Part shown: one piece after another, positions 1 to 6,985 of the stretch
Numbering within the stretch: position 1 is the stretch's first letter
Layout of the letters: every line of letters starts with the position of its first letter
Source: Anaerolineae bacterium
GTDB lineage: Bacteria; Chloroflexota; Anaerolineae; B4-G1; SLSP01
DNA length: 12,135 nucleotides
Direction: 5' to 3'
Assembly (NCBI GenBank): GCA_016927095.1
Contig: JAFGNI010000591.1
Location: 1-12,135, forward strand
Translations under genes and position numbers: made by a program
Notes under the pieces: model-generated
Database searches by the model: none
Told to the model about the DNA's origin: nothing
Seen by the model: only the letters and a program-made list of their open reading frames with translations

Positions 1-1964
1 ACACCCCGCAGATCGTAGAGCTGATCGCGCAGCGCCGCGGCCTTCTCGAACTCCCAGTTCTCGGCGGCCTTGCGCATCTCCTTCTCCAGCTCCCGGATCA
101 GTTTGTCGAGATCCTTGGCCTCCATCTCCTCAGGCGCCAGATCCATCGCGCTCTCTTCCTGTGTCGCGGCCCGCACGCGGTCAGTCAGGTCACGTATCTC
201 CTTCATGATGGCCTGGGGCTCAATGCCGTGCTCCTCGTTGAAGGCCAGCTGGATCTCGCGCCGGCGGTTAGTCTCGTCAAGCGCCTCTTGCATCGCATCG
301 GTGACCGCGTCGGCATACATCACCACCGTGCCTTCCAGGTGGCGGGCTGCGCGTCCAATGGTCTGGATCAGCGCCGTCGCACTCCTGAGGAAGCCCTGCT
401 TGTCGGCGTCCAGGATCGCCACAAGGCTCACCTCTGGTAGGTCCAGCCCCTCGCGCAGGAGGTTGATGCCCACGACAACGTCATACTGTCCCAGCCGTAG
501 GTCGCGGAGGATCTCGACCCGCTCGATCGTCTGGACCTCGCTGTGAAGATACTGCACCTTGAAGGTCAGCTCTCGCAGGTAGTCTGATAGGTCCTCAGCC
601 ATCTTCTTCGTCAGCGTCGTGACCAGCGCCCGTTGTCCGTTCTCGATACGCTCGCGCAGCCGTCCGATCAGGTCATCGATCTGTCCCTCGGTGGGACACA
701 CGACGATGGCGGGATCGACGATACCCGTCGGGCGGATGACCTGGTCCACCACCTGTGTGGCGTGCGCCAGCTCGTAGTCCGCAGGCGTCGCGGAGGTGTA
801 AACCACCTGGTTTACCCGTTCCTCGAACTCGTGGAACATCAGCGGGCGGTTGTCCAGCGCTGAGGGCAACCGGAACCCGTAGTCGACCAGCGTCTCCTTG
901 CGGCTGCGGTCGCCGTTGTACATCCCGCGCACCTGCGGGATCATCATGTGGGATTCGTCGACGATCATAAGATAGTCCGCGGGGAAGTAGTCGATCAGAG
1001 TCCAGGGTGGCTCGCCCGGCTTCCGCTGGTCCATGTGGCGAGAGTAGTTCTCGATGCCGGAGCAGTAGCCGATCTCGCGGATCATCTCCAGGTCGTAGCG
1101 TGTGCGCTGCTCCAGCCGCTGCGCCTCCAGCAGCTTGTCCTGGGCGTTGAGCTCGTCCAGCCGTTCCTCGAGCTCGGCTTCGATGTCGACGATGGCCTGC
1201 TGTATGCGCTCTTCCGAGGTCACGTAATGTTTCGCCGGGAAGATCTGGATCTCCTTCGGGCGCCCCAGGATCTCGCCCGTCAGGGGGTCGACCTCCGTGA
1301 TGTCCTCGATCTCGTCACCCCAGAAGGAGATGCGATACGCCGTCTCTGCGTAGGCCGGGCGGATCTCCAGGACGTCACCGCGCGCCCGGAACGTACCCCG
1401 CTTGAAGTCCAGGTCGTTGCGGTCGTAGTAGATGCTCACCAAGTGGCGCATCACTGTCTCGCGCCGGATTGCCTGTCCCACCTGGACCGGCAGGATCACC
1501 CGGCCCCACTCGGCTGGGTTGCCCAGCGCGTAGATAGCCGAGACCGAGGCGACGACGATAGCGTCGCGGCGCGTCAGAACCGCTGCCGTCGCTGCTAACC
1601 GCAGCTTGTCGATCTCGTCATTGATGTCGGCATCCTTCTCAATGTAGAGGTCGCTCTGGGGGACGTAGGCTTCCGGCTGGTAGTAGTCGTAGTAGGAGAC
1701 GAAGTACTCGACGGCGTTTTGAGGGAAGAGCTCGCGAAACTCCGAATAGAGCTGCGCAGCCAACGTCTTGTTGTGGGCAAGGATCAGCGTGGGTTTCTGG
1801 ACCTCGGCGATCACGTTCGCCATCGTAAAGGTCTTGCCGGTGCCGGTGGCGCCCTTGAGCACCTGGTGCTGGTCGCCACGCCGCAGCCCCTCGACCAGCG
1901 ATGAGACCGCTGCCGGTTGGTCGCCCGTCGGCTTGAAATTGGATACAAGCTGGAACTCTGTCAT
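1..1964 (-). CDS. uvrB: UvrB, excinuclease ABC subunit B (3' end cut by window edge)
   Basis: UvrB is the DNA-dependent ATPase of nucleotide excision repair. It receives damaged DNA from UvrA, opens it and recruits UvrC. About 654 residues are visible. They include the Walker A motif GATGTGKT at residues 38-45, the tyrosine-rich beta-hairpin that pries the duplex open ([13 protein letters not shown], about 90-102), a DESH helicase box at 336-339, and late helicase motifs around [14 protein letters not shown] and QTIGRAAR. The protein ends inside the C-terminal UVR motif ([10 protein letters not shown]) that binds UvrC. Family members are about 660-700 residues, so only a short tail is probably missing. 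The ATG at 1964 gives the canonical N-terminus ([17 protein letters not shown]) and has a GGGAG Shine-Dalgarno-like stretch just upstream. The gene has its own promoter and an SOS operator near 2070-2121, so DNA damage should induce it. No frameshift was seen in the translation. Confidence 0.97.
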   Translation of the reverse strand, partial: MTEFQLVSNFKPTGDQPAAVSSLVEGLRRGDQHQVLKGATGTGKTFTMANVIAEVQKPTLILAHNKTLAAQLYSEFRELFPQNAVEYFVSYYDYYQPEAYVPQSDLYIEKDADINDEIDKLRLAATAAVLTRRDAIVVASVSAIYALGNPAEWGRVILPVQVGQAIRRETVMRHLVSIYYDRNDLDFKRGTFRARGDVLEIRPAYAETAYRISFWGDEIEDITEVDPLTGEILGRPKEIQIFPAKHYVTSEERIQQAIVDIEAELEERLDELNAQDKLLEAQRLEQRTRYDLEMIREIGYCSGIENYSRHMDQRKPGEPPWTLIDYFPADYLMIVDESHMMIPQVRGMYNGDRSRKETLVDYGFRLPSALDNRPLMFHEFEERVNQVVYTSATPADYELAHATQVVDQVIRPTGIVDPAIVVCPTEGQIDDLIGRLRERIENGQRALVTTLTKKMAEDLSDYLRELTFKVQYLHSEVQTIERVEILRDLRLGQYDVVVGINLLREGLDLPEVSLVAILDADKQGFLRSATALIQTIGRAARHLEGTVVMYADAVTDAMQEALDETNRRREIQLAFNEEHGIEPQAIMKEIRDLTDRVRAATQEESAMDLAPEEMEAKDLDKLIRELEKEMRKAAENWEFEKAAALRDQLYDLRG

Positions 1965-2069
1965 AGCTCTCCCATGGTCGGATTGTGCCCGATGCCCCGC
2001 TCTGAGGCTGATCTGTGGTGACGAGGTGCGTACTCGAAAGATGCGTGGAGGGTGAAATGGTCCGATCTG

Positions 2070-2083
2070 CGAACGAATGTTCG
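2070..2083 (-). promoter_or_regulatory. LexA/SOS box upstream of uvrB
   Basis: CGAACGAATGTTCG has perfect 5-bp inverted arms (CGAAC/GTTCG) around GAAT. It fits the Bacillus-type DinR/LexA operator CGAACRNRYGTTYC at every position except the last base. It lies just downstream of the uvrB -10 element, about +4 to +17 from the predicted start, where bound LexA would block initiation. It is about 105 bp upstream of the uvrB ATG and is the only such site noticed in the window. Confidence 0.85.
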
Positions 2084-2093
2084 ATTACCCTGT

Positions 2094-2121
2094 ATTATAG
2101 CGTAGACCGCTGCTGCTGCAA
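2094..2121 (-). promoter_or_regulatory. uvrB promoter (sigma-70 type)
   Basis: On the minus strand there is a perfect TATAAT at 2099-2094. A weak -35, TTGCAG, lies at 2121-2116 with a 16-bp spacer (CTTGCA with 17 bp is an alternative reading). Predicted transcription starts near 2087, giving a leader of roughly 120 nt before the uvrB ATG. Apart from the operator, no structure was recognised in that leader. The site is downstream of the DUF190-CBS stop codon, so uvrB can be expressed separately from the upstream cluster. Confidence 0.7.
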
Positions 2122-2190
2122 GCTTCAGATGGAGAGAGGGCGCACTTACGTGGAGAGGGTGACCCAACACAGGCCAGCTCGCGATGGCAC

Positions 2191-3465
2191 TCACCTTGAG
2201 CCCTCCGCAGCAGTGACCGCGGCCAGCAGAATCGTGCGATCGACCAGGCCGACCGGTCTGTTGGCCTCATCGATCACCACGATCCACTTTCGCCCTTGCG
2301 GGATGGCCAGCCGCAGGGCCTCGACGATGGGCATGTCCGGCGGCGCACTCAGTGCTCCTGCAGACATAAGGTCTCCAGCGGTCACGGTCAGAGCTGGGGA
2401 TGCGCTCCTGCCACGTAGGGCTGCGAGCAGGCCAGGGTGGTGCACGGCGGGCAGGCGGGCGATCACATCCGCATCACTGATGAGCCCCAGAACCTGTTCC
2501 TTTTCCCCCGTTACGACTAACCGGTGCGAGCCTGTCTCCACAAAGGCCGCGATGATCCGTTCGAGGCTATCTTCTCGGTGCACGGTGGGGACAATCGGTG
2601 ACATCACGTCACCCAAGGTACGCGCTGAACCCGGTATGAGTTCGGGCAGGCGGCGTCCAGGCTTCACATCGGCAATCTGGCGCAGGATATCGACGCGTGA
2701 GAGCACGCCAACGAGTTTCCCCTGCGCGTTCACCACGGGGAGGCGCTTCACCCCCTGCTTGGTCATCCGTTGCGCTGCGTGGCCCAATGAGTCATTGTCC
2801 CGGATGACCAGTGCTGGCTGGCTCATGACTTCTGAAACAAGCTCTGATGATCGCATCAACCGGCCAAGCTCCTCTTCAATGAGCGCAAGGTCGAGCTGGC
2901 GTGCGATGGACAACCGCTGCCGCAGCCCTGCTCGCTCCAGGAGATCGTCATCGGTCAAGATACCGAGGACCTTGCCGTCGTGGTCAACGACGGGAAGCGT
3001 CTTCACGCCCCGATCCAGCATGATGTGCCATGCTTCGGCAACTGCTGTGTCTTGGTGCACGATAACGACATCGCGGGTCATGACTTCCGAGACCAGCCGG
3101 TCAGCAGGGAGTGGATTGAGGTAGCGATGTGTGTATCGCACGACTTGGACCTCCTCCACCGTAACGAGCCCCTCGCCGATCATAGGCCCGATGATCTCTA
3201 GGGCCTCGGTAATACGCGATGGCATATCAATGACCTCGATGCGCAGCGGCAGATCTTGCGAGAGCCTCAGTATCGCTGCCGTGCGGATGACGTGTGAATG
3301 CGCACCGAAGCCCGCCACCCCGCGCACCACAGTCGCGCCCGCCAGCCCATGCTGCTTCAACGTCTCCAGGATCGCTGCATACAGAGGTTTGCCGCGCCAA
3401 CTATCGCTCTCGCCAATGTAGATACACAGTCGCTGGGCCTGCCCCGCCAAAACGATCTTGCGCAT
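2191..3465 (-). CDS. DUF190 (PII-like) protein with four CBS domains, partner of CrcB
   Basis: This 424-residue soluble protein has a DUF190 domain at about 1-112. DUF190 is recalled as having a PII/GlnB-like ferredoxin fold and as a frequent neighbour of crcB. Four CBS domains follow at about 124-180, 207-265, 281-338 and 360-418. Each carries the usual pattern, for example VKTLPVVDHDGKVLGILT, VKRLPVVNAQGKLVGVLS and HRLVVTGEKEQVLGLIS. CBS pairs (Bateman modules) generally bind adenine nucleotides or cyclic dinucleotides, so this is probably a ligand-sensing regulator. Controlling fluoride export is an inference from its position after crcB. The start is uncertain. An ATG at 3471 overlaps the crcB stop as ATGA but sits only 3 nt from AGGAGG. 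The ATG at 3465 sits 9 nt away and gives a typical DUF190 N-terminus (MRKIVLAG), so it is preferred. No membrane segment or catalytic motif was seen. Confidence 0.9.
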   Translation of the reverse strand: MRKIVLAGQAQRLCIYIGESDSWRGKPLYAAILETLKQHGLAGATVVRGVAGFGAHSHVIRTAAILRLSQDLPLRIEVIDMPSRITEALEIIGPMIGEGLVTVEEVQVVRYTHRYLNPLPADRLVSEVMTRDVVIVHQDTAVAEAWHIMLDRGVKTLPVVDHDGKVLGILTDDDLLERAGLRQRLSIARQLDLALIEEELGRLMRSSELVSEVMSQPALVIRDNDSLGHAAQRMTKQGVKRLPVVNAQGKLVGVLSRVDILRQIADVKPGRRLPELIPGSARTLGDVMSPIVPTVHREDSLERIIAAFVETGSHRLVVTGEKEQVLGLISDADVIARLPAVHHPGLLAALRGRSASPALTVTAGDLMSAGALSAPPDMPIVEALRLAIPQGRKWIVVIDEANRPVGLVDRTILLAAVTAAEGSR

Positions 3466-3467
3466 GC

Positions 3468-3875
3468 TCATCTACCTCCTACCAACCGGCCCAACATCAT
3501 CCCAGCGCCGGCAGCGATGGCCCCGAGGATCGCACTCTCTTCCAGAGCCAGCACCCCTGATCCCCAATGGCCCGACATCATTAACGTCACGCTCTCGTAT
3601 TCGTAGGTGGAGAACGTCGTGTAGGCACCTAGAAAACCGGTCGTCAGAGTCATGCGAACCCGAGGGTTTATGAGATAACGCTGGGTGGTTAGCGTCATAA
3701 TGAAGCCCAGCAGCAAGCTGCCGGTCAGGTTGATGACCAGCGTCGCGTGCGGAAAGGCACTGCCCAGCCGCTCCGCCAACCAGGCTCCCAACCAATACCG
3801 CAGGTTGGCGCCCATCGCCGCGCCGAGTGAGAGATAGGCAATATCCAAGATAGCTGTGGGAACTCTCAGAGACAT
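3468..3875 (-). CDS. crcB: Fluoride channel CrcB/Fluc
   Basis: Fluc proteins are small dual-topology dimers that let toxic fluoride leave the cytoplasm through the inner membrane. The 135-residue product matches the family length (about 120-130) and has four hydrophobic segments. Family signatures are GANLRY near residues 22-27, TLVINLTGS with the conserved Asn49, and GFLGAYTTFSTYEYE at about 80-94 for the broken third helix. In the usual TTFSTF motif two Phe three residues apart line the pore; here they are F88 and Y91, so the second is Tyr. The ATG at 3875 has AGGAG 5 nt upstream. The gene follows a methyltransferase by 77 bp and runs directly into the DUF190-CBS gene. Only one crcB copy is present, consistent with a homodimer. 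No recognised fluoride riboswitch precedes it. Confidence 0.93.
   Translation of the reverse strand: MSLRVPTAILDIAYLSLGAAMGANLRYWLGAWLAERLGSAFPHATLVINLTGSLLLGFIMTLTTQRYLINPRVRMTLTTGFLGAYTTFSTYEYESVTLMMSGHWGSGVLALEESAILGAIAAGAGMMLGRLVGGR
3475..3480 (-). promoter_or_regulatory. Ribosome binding site deciding the DUF190-CBS start
   Basis: A perfect AGGAGG lies inside the last codons of crcB. It is 3 nt from the ATG at 3471 and 9 nt from the in-frame ATG at 3465, so spacing favours 3465. Its position implies that the two genes are translationally coupled. Confidence 0.75.
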
Positions 3876-3925
3876 AGTGACTCCTGGTGACTTCGCGTTG
3901 GCAAGGCCTTTGTCGTAGCGTTTCA

Positions 3926-3943
3926 GGCGGATCCCTGTCCGCC
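3926..3943 (-). other. Hairpin between methyltransferase and crcB
   Basis: There is a perfect 6-bp stem GGCGGA/TCCGCC with a 6-nt loop, starting 9 nt after the methyltransferase stop on the minus strand. No T-run follows on the minus strand, so it is not a classic terminator. It may act as an intercistronic stabiliser or attenuator. It resembles the first stem of the crcB (fluoride) riboswitch only in outline. Confidence 0.4.
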
Positions 3944-3952
3944 GTTATCTAT

Positions 3953-4720
3953 CTACCCTTCGGTCTTCTGGGCCAGGACGACCACACGACTGTGCGTCTC
4001 TGGTTCCGCCAAGGGCGCATCCAGATCCTCGGGCGCTGCAAAGTGCACGTGCGCAAAGCCATAGTCCGCCAGCGCCTCTGCCACCTCATCGAGCGCAAAG
4101 ATCGTGTTGTAGACGACCTCCCCAAAGCGTTCGTATCGCCCATCCGCTTGCCGCAGGAACCCCGAGATCTGCGTATATGCGCGGCCTTCCGCCTCGGACA
4201 CCACACCCCGGGTGATCAGCACGAGGTCCTCTTCCTCTTGGACGCCGATGCCGCCCCACCGCCGCAGGCCGAACCGCGTGTTAAGATCGAAGATGAACCA
4301 GCCCCCGGGCGCCAGCACCGCCGCGGTCGAGGCAAAGCACCCTTCCAGGTCATCGAAGTCCGGCAAGTGGTTGAGGGCGTCGAAGGTCGAGACGACCAGG
4401 CCGAAGCGCTCGTCGAAGTCGAAGCCGGCGGCGTCACCCTCCACGAAGTCCGCCCTGCCCTCCGCCACCGCGTCGTGGTTGTTCTCCTCAGCATAGGCCA
4501 GCATCGCGGGAGACAGGTCGAGGCCGATCACCGCGTAGCCGCTCTCCAGAAAGAGCGTGGCAAGTTGGCCGGTACCACAGGCCAGGTCCAACACACGCTT
4601 GGGCGCCTCGTCTGGGGCGTGCGCTTCGTAGAAGGTGTGGATCCTCGGGGCCAGGTTCTGTGCGAAGTGGGTCCAGCGCATGTCATAGATACGGGCGAAA
4701 TCGAATCCGTAGCCTTGCAT
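3953..4720 (-). CDS. Class I SAM-dependent methyltransferase
   Basis: This 255-residue protein has a Rossmann methyltransferase fold. Motif I, VLDLACGTGQ, is at residues 43-52 and binds the methionine part of S-adenosylmethionine. Acidic D68 in VIGLDLS closes the second strand and should bind the ribose. STFDALNHL and LAPGGWFIFDLNT match the regions around strands four and five. The substrate cannot be read from the sequence. The N-terminus (GYGFDFARIYDMRW) resembles small-molecule or UbiE-like methyltransferases that start with a Y-x-x-x-YD stretch. The start at 4720 has GGAGG 5 nt upstream. The gene begins 12 bp after the stop of the Usp-DUF389 gene, so the two are very probably co-transcribed. 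There is no signal peptide or membrane segment, so it should be cytoplasmic. Confidence 0.88.
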   Translation of the reverse strand: MQGYGFDFARIYDMRWTHFAQNLAPRIHTFYEAHAPDEAPKRVLDLACGTGQLATLFLESGYAVIGLDLSPAMLAYAEENNHDAVAEGRADFVEGDAAGFDFDERFGLVVSTFDALNHLPDFDDLEGCFASTAAVLAPGGWFIFDLNTRFGLRRWGGIGVQEEEDLVLITRGVVSEAEGRAYTQISGFLRQADGRYERFGEVVYNTIFALDEVAEALADYGFAHVHFAAPEDLDAPLAEPETHSRVVVLAQKTEG

Positions 4721-4732
4721 AGGAGCCTCCGT

Positions 4733-6946
4733 CTAGGGGCTGATCGTCAGGAACTCGCCGCTGACCCACCCCTCCAGGCGATTCGTGACGCTGACGATGT
4801 GATACCAGGTGACGCCGTCGAGGGTGACGGGCTCCTCCAGGATCACCACAGCTGCGCCCTCGGGGAGGGTGCCCATCACTGTGCCCTCGGGTGCGTAGCG
4901 CACGCGTAGCCCGGCCCTGCCGACATCGACTGCCGTCACCACCCAAGGTGTCGCCGTCGGCGTATCCGTAGGGAGCAGCGTGATCGTGGGAACCGGCGTC
5001 ACGGTTGGCGTTGTCGTCGCGGTTGGGGTGGGGGTAGGCGTCCGCGTGGGCGTCGACGTGGGCGTTCTGGTGGGAATGCCGGTGGGCGTCATCGTCGGCG
5101 TGAGGGTTGGTGTCGGTGGGACAAAGGCGTCCAAGCGCTCCGCCGATACCATGCCCAGCGAGAGGGCCACGGGCTGGTCGAGCGCTGTCGCGATGCGCTC
5201 TTGCAGGTCGCGTGCCTCCCTGTGGCCTAGGGTGCGAGAGACGCGGATGGTCAGCTCGAGGTTGATCGTGCTGTCTTCGGCAAGCTGATGGCGCCAACTG
5301 ACGACCTCACCGCCGGGGATCTCGGCGACCTCAGCTTCGATCGCGGCTTCCATCGTGCGTCGGAACTGAAGATCGCGCAGTGACTGCTCCGTGAAGATGG
5401 CCAAGGGGATCGTGACGAGGACCAACAGAATGGCAAAGGTTGAGAATCCACGCCGTTGGGTGGCTGCGCGGTTGCGATCCCCGGGTTGCGGTCGGAAGCC
5501 CATCCATAGGAAAACGAACCCGCTGGTGGCCACGATCGCGACGAAGTTGGTGACGAAGATCAGCCCCGCACCCCAAGCGAGGTTCAGGTCCTCGAACGCG
5601 AGGCCGATGCCGATGTTCACCAGCGGTGGCGTGAGCGACGTTGCCACGGCGACGCCGGCTAGGGCGGCGGAGACCTGTTTGCGGCTGATGGCATAGGCCG
5701 CGGCTATGCCGGCGGTCAGGGCGACCCCAAGGTGGAGGATGGAGGGCGTCGAGAGGGCGAAGACCTGATCCGTCCGCTCCGCCCCCGGCACGACCCGGCC
5801 CACCACGAATCCCATCGCGATGGCCAACAGGATCCCCCGCAGCGTGGTGGCTGAGGCGCGCCAGAAGAATCGCGGGTCGCCCAGCACGATGCTGAGCCCC
5901 ATACCCAGGATCGCCGTCATCAACGGCGCCACGATCATAGCGCCGATGATGATCGCAGGATCGTTCATCAGGAGGCCCATCGCGGCGAGGGCCGCGGCTA
6001 ACGTCAGAGTCACGAAGAAGTCCGGGCTCGGCTGCGAGCCACGGCGCATCGTCTTCTGGACGTCGGCCTGCTCCTCAAGCGTCAGCGACGGAATCAGGCC
6101 GAAGACCCGGCCCCAGAGCCGGCGCCAGAACGACCCCAGATGGGTGAGTCGCCGCCGGACAACCATCACCGGGATGCGTGATTGGTCCAGGATCGCTTGA
6201 GGGATATCTCCGAAGAGGAACCGGTCGATCGGCCCTTCGTTGCCTGCGCCCAGGATGACCAGATCGTGGCCCTCCTCTGCCGCCTCGATGATGCCATCCA
6301 CGGCTGAAGGCGCCTGGATGACCCGCGCCGTCACCGCTCCCTGATCCTCCGCGCTGAGGTTGTTGATCATCAGCTCGAGGCGTGCTTGGCCCATCAGTAC
6401 CTCGGCTTGCCCCAACCGCCGGTCTGCGACATAGAGTGCGGTGATTGTCGCCTCCGGCGCCAGTATGCGGCCTAGGACCAGGGCCCGGGGAGCGTTGGGG
6501 CCTCCCGCTGCCGGTATGAGAACGGAGTCTATCTGGGGGGATGTCTCGCCCCGCTGAACGATGACGTCACACGTCGCGCCCTGGATCACGGGGTCGAGGG
6601 TGCGGCTTAAGAGGTAGCGTCCACGTCGCAGACGCCCGCTGGAACCCAGGATGAGGATGTCGGGCGCGTAGCGGCGCGTCTCGCCCAGGATGACCGCGCC
6701 CGTGTTCCTGCCGGCGCGAGCGAAAGCCTCTATGGCGAGATCATTGTACGCCTCGGGAATCTGCAGCCACGAGGGGCGGTTGCCCGAACGTGTTACCGAC
6801 AGGACCCGGATCTTGCCGTCAAAGGCGCGCGCGATAGCACTCGCGGTGCGGAGCAGCGCATCGAGGTCCTCTGCGTCGCTGACCGCGACCAACACGCGGT
6901 AGGTGCCGTCCCCCGGCTGCTGAAGCTCGTGCCTTCGGTTTTTCAC
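4733..6946 (-). CDS. UspA-UspA-DUF389 membrane protein with Thr-Pro linker and SH3 domain
   Basis: This 737-residue multidomain protein has no defined function. Residues about 16-132 and 139-265 are two universal-stress-protein domains (YRVLVAVSD ... DILILGSSGR; IDSVLIPAAGG ... DLVILGAGNEG). Their G-x2-G-x9-G-S/T nucleotide motif is degenerate: S114 replaces the second-site Gly in the first, and spacing differs in the second. Residues about 305-520 are the DUF389 membrane domain, with roughly six or seven helices and conserved-looking NDPAIIIGAMIVAPLMT and ATSLTPPLVNIGIG stretches. A small mixed alpha/beta region spans about 530-605. A Thr-Pro-rich linker covers 610-668 and a bacterial SH3-like domain 672-735 (GLRVRYAP ... 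WYHIVS ... EGWVSGEFL). The layout suggests cytoplasmic Usp domains and an external SH3 tail that could touch the cell wall or surface. The start is GTG with AGGAG 5 nt upstream. It lies between two methyltransferase genes in an apparent operon. Confidence 0.9.
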   Translation of the reverse strand: MKNRRHELQQPGDGTYRVLVAVSDAEDLDALLRTASAIARAFDGKIRVLSVTRSGNRPSWLQIPEAYNDLAIEAFARAGRNTGAVILGETRRYAPDILILGSSGRLRRGRYLLSRTLDPVIQGATCDVIVQRGETSPQIDSVLIPAAGGPNAPRALVLGRILAPEATITALYVADRRLGQAEVLMGQARLELMINNLSAEDQGAVTARVIQAPSAVDGIIEAAEEGHDLVILGAGNEGPIDRFLFGDIPQAILDQSRIPVMVVRRRLTHLGSFWRRLWGRVFGLIPSLTLEEQADVQKTMRRGSQPSPDFFVTLTLAAALAAMGLLMNDPAIIIGAMIVAPLMTAILGMGLSIVLGDPRFFWRASATTLRGILLAIAMGFVVGRVVPGAERTDQVFALSTPSILHLGVALTAGIAAAYAISRKQVSAALAGVAVATSLTPPLVNIGIGLAFEDLNLAWGAGLIFVTNFVAIVATSGFVFLWMGFRPQPGDRNRAATQRRGFSTFAILLVLVTIPLAIFTEQSLRDLQFRRTMEAAIEAEVAEIPGGEVVSWRHQLAEDSTINLELTIRVSRTLGHREARDLQERIATALDQPVALSLGMVSAERLDAFVPPTPTLTPTMTPTGIPTRTPTSTPTRTPTPTPTATTTPTVTPVPTITLLPTDTPTATPWVVTAVDVGRAGLRVRYAPEGTVMGTLPEGAAVVILEEPVTLDGVTWYHIVSVTNRLEGWVSGEFLTISP
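4943..5119 (-). repeat. Thr-Pro-rich low-complexity coding repeat
   Basis: Irregular repeats of TPT/TPTP codons encode residues about 610-668 of the DUF389 protein. The plus strand here is strongly G/T biased (ggcgtc, gtgggc, gttggt units). Such linkers normally tether extracytoplasmic domains and may be glycosylated. Repeat number is likely to vary between strains. Confidence 0.85.
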
Positions 6947-6963
6947 AGCTGCTCCTGACGCTG

Positions 6964-6985
6964 GCGCTAGCAGGCTCTGCCGCGC
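6964..6985 (-). other. Intercistronic hairpin after the second methyltransferase gene
   Basis: Inverted repeats GCGC/GCGC and GCAG/CTGC share a 3-nt loop, with a small internal bulge. The hairpin fills most of the 39-bp gap and ends right at the methyltransferase TAA stop. No T-tract follows, so an RNA processing or stability element is as likely as partial termination. Confidence 0.35.

Noticed and set aside
1961..2194. A 77-codon minus-strand frame whose TGA overlaps the uvrB ATG (ATGA), like a coupled leader gene
   Set aside because: It spans the uvrB promoter and LexA box, so its start would lie upstream of the mapped-looking transcription start. The sequence is unlike any protein I know.
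2015..3124. A 369-codon plus-strand open frame antisense to the DUF190-CBS gene
   Set aside because: It is Arg/Ser-rich with no recognisable domain and overlaps a well-supported gene on the other strand. GC-rich coding DNA commonly leaves such frames open.
3887..4909. A 340-codon plus-strand open frame antisense to the methyltransferase and the end of the DUF389 gene
   Set aside because: It has no domain signal and crosses two opposite-strand genes that have clear motifs and ribosome sites.
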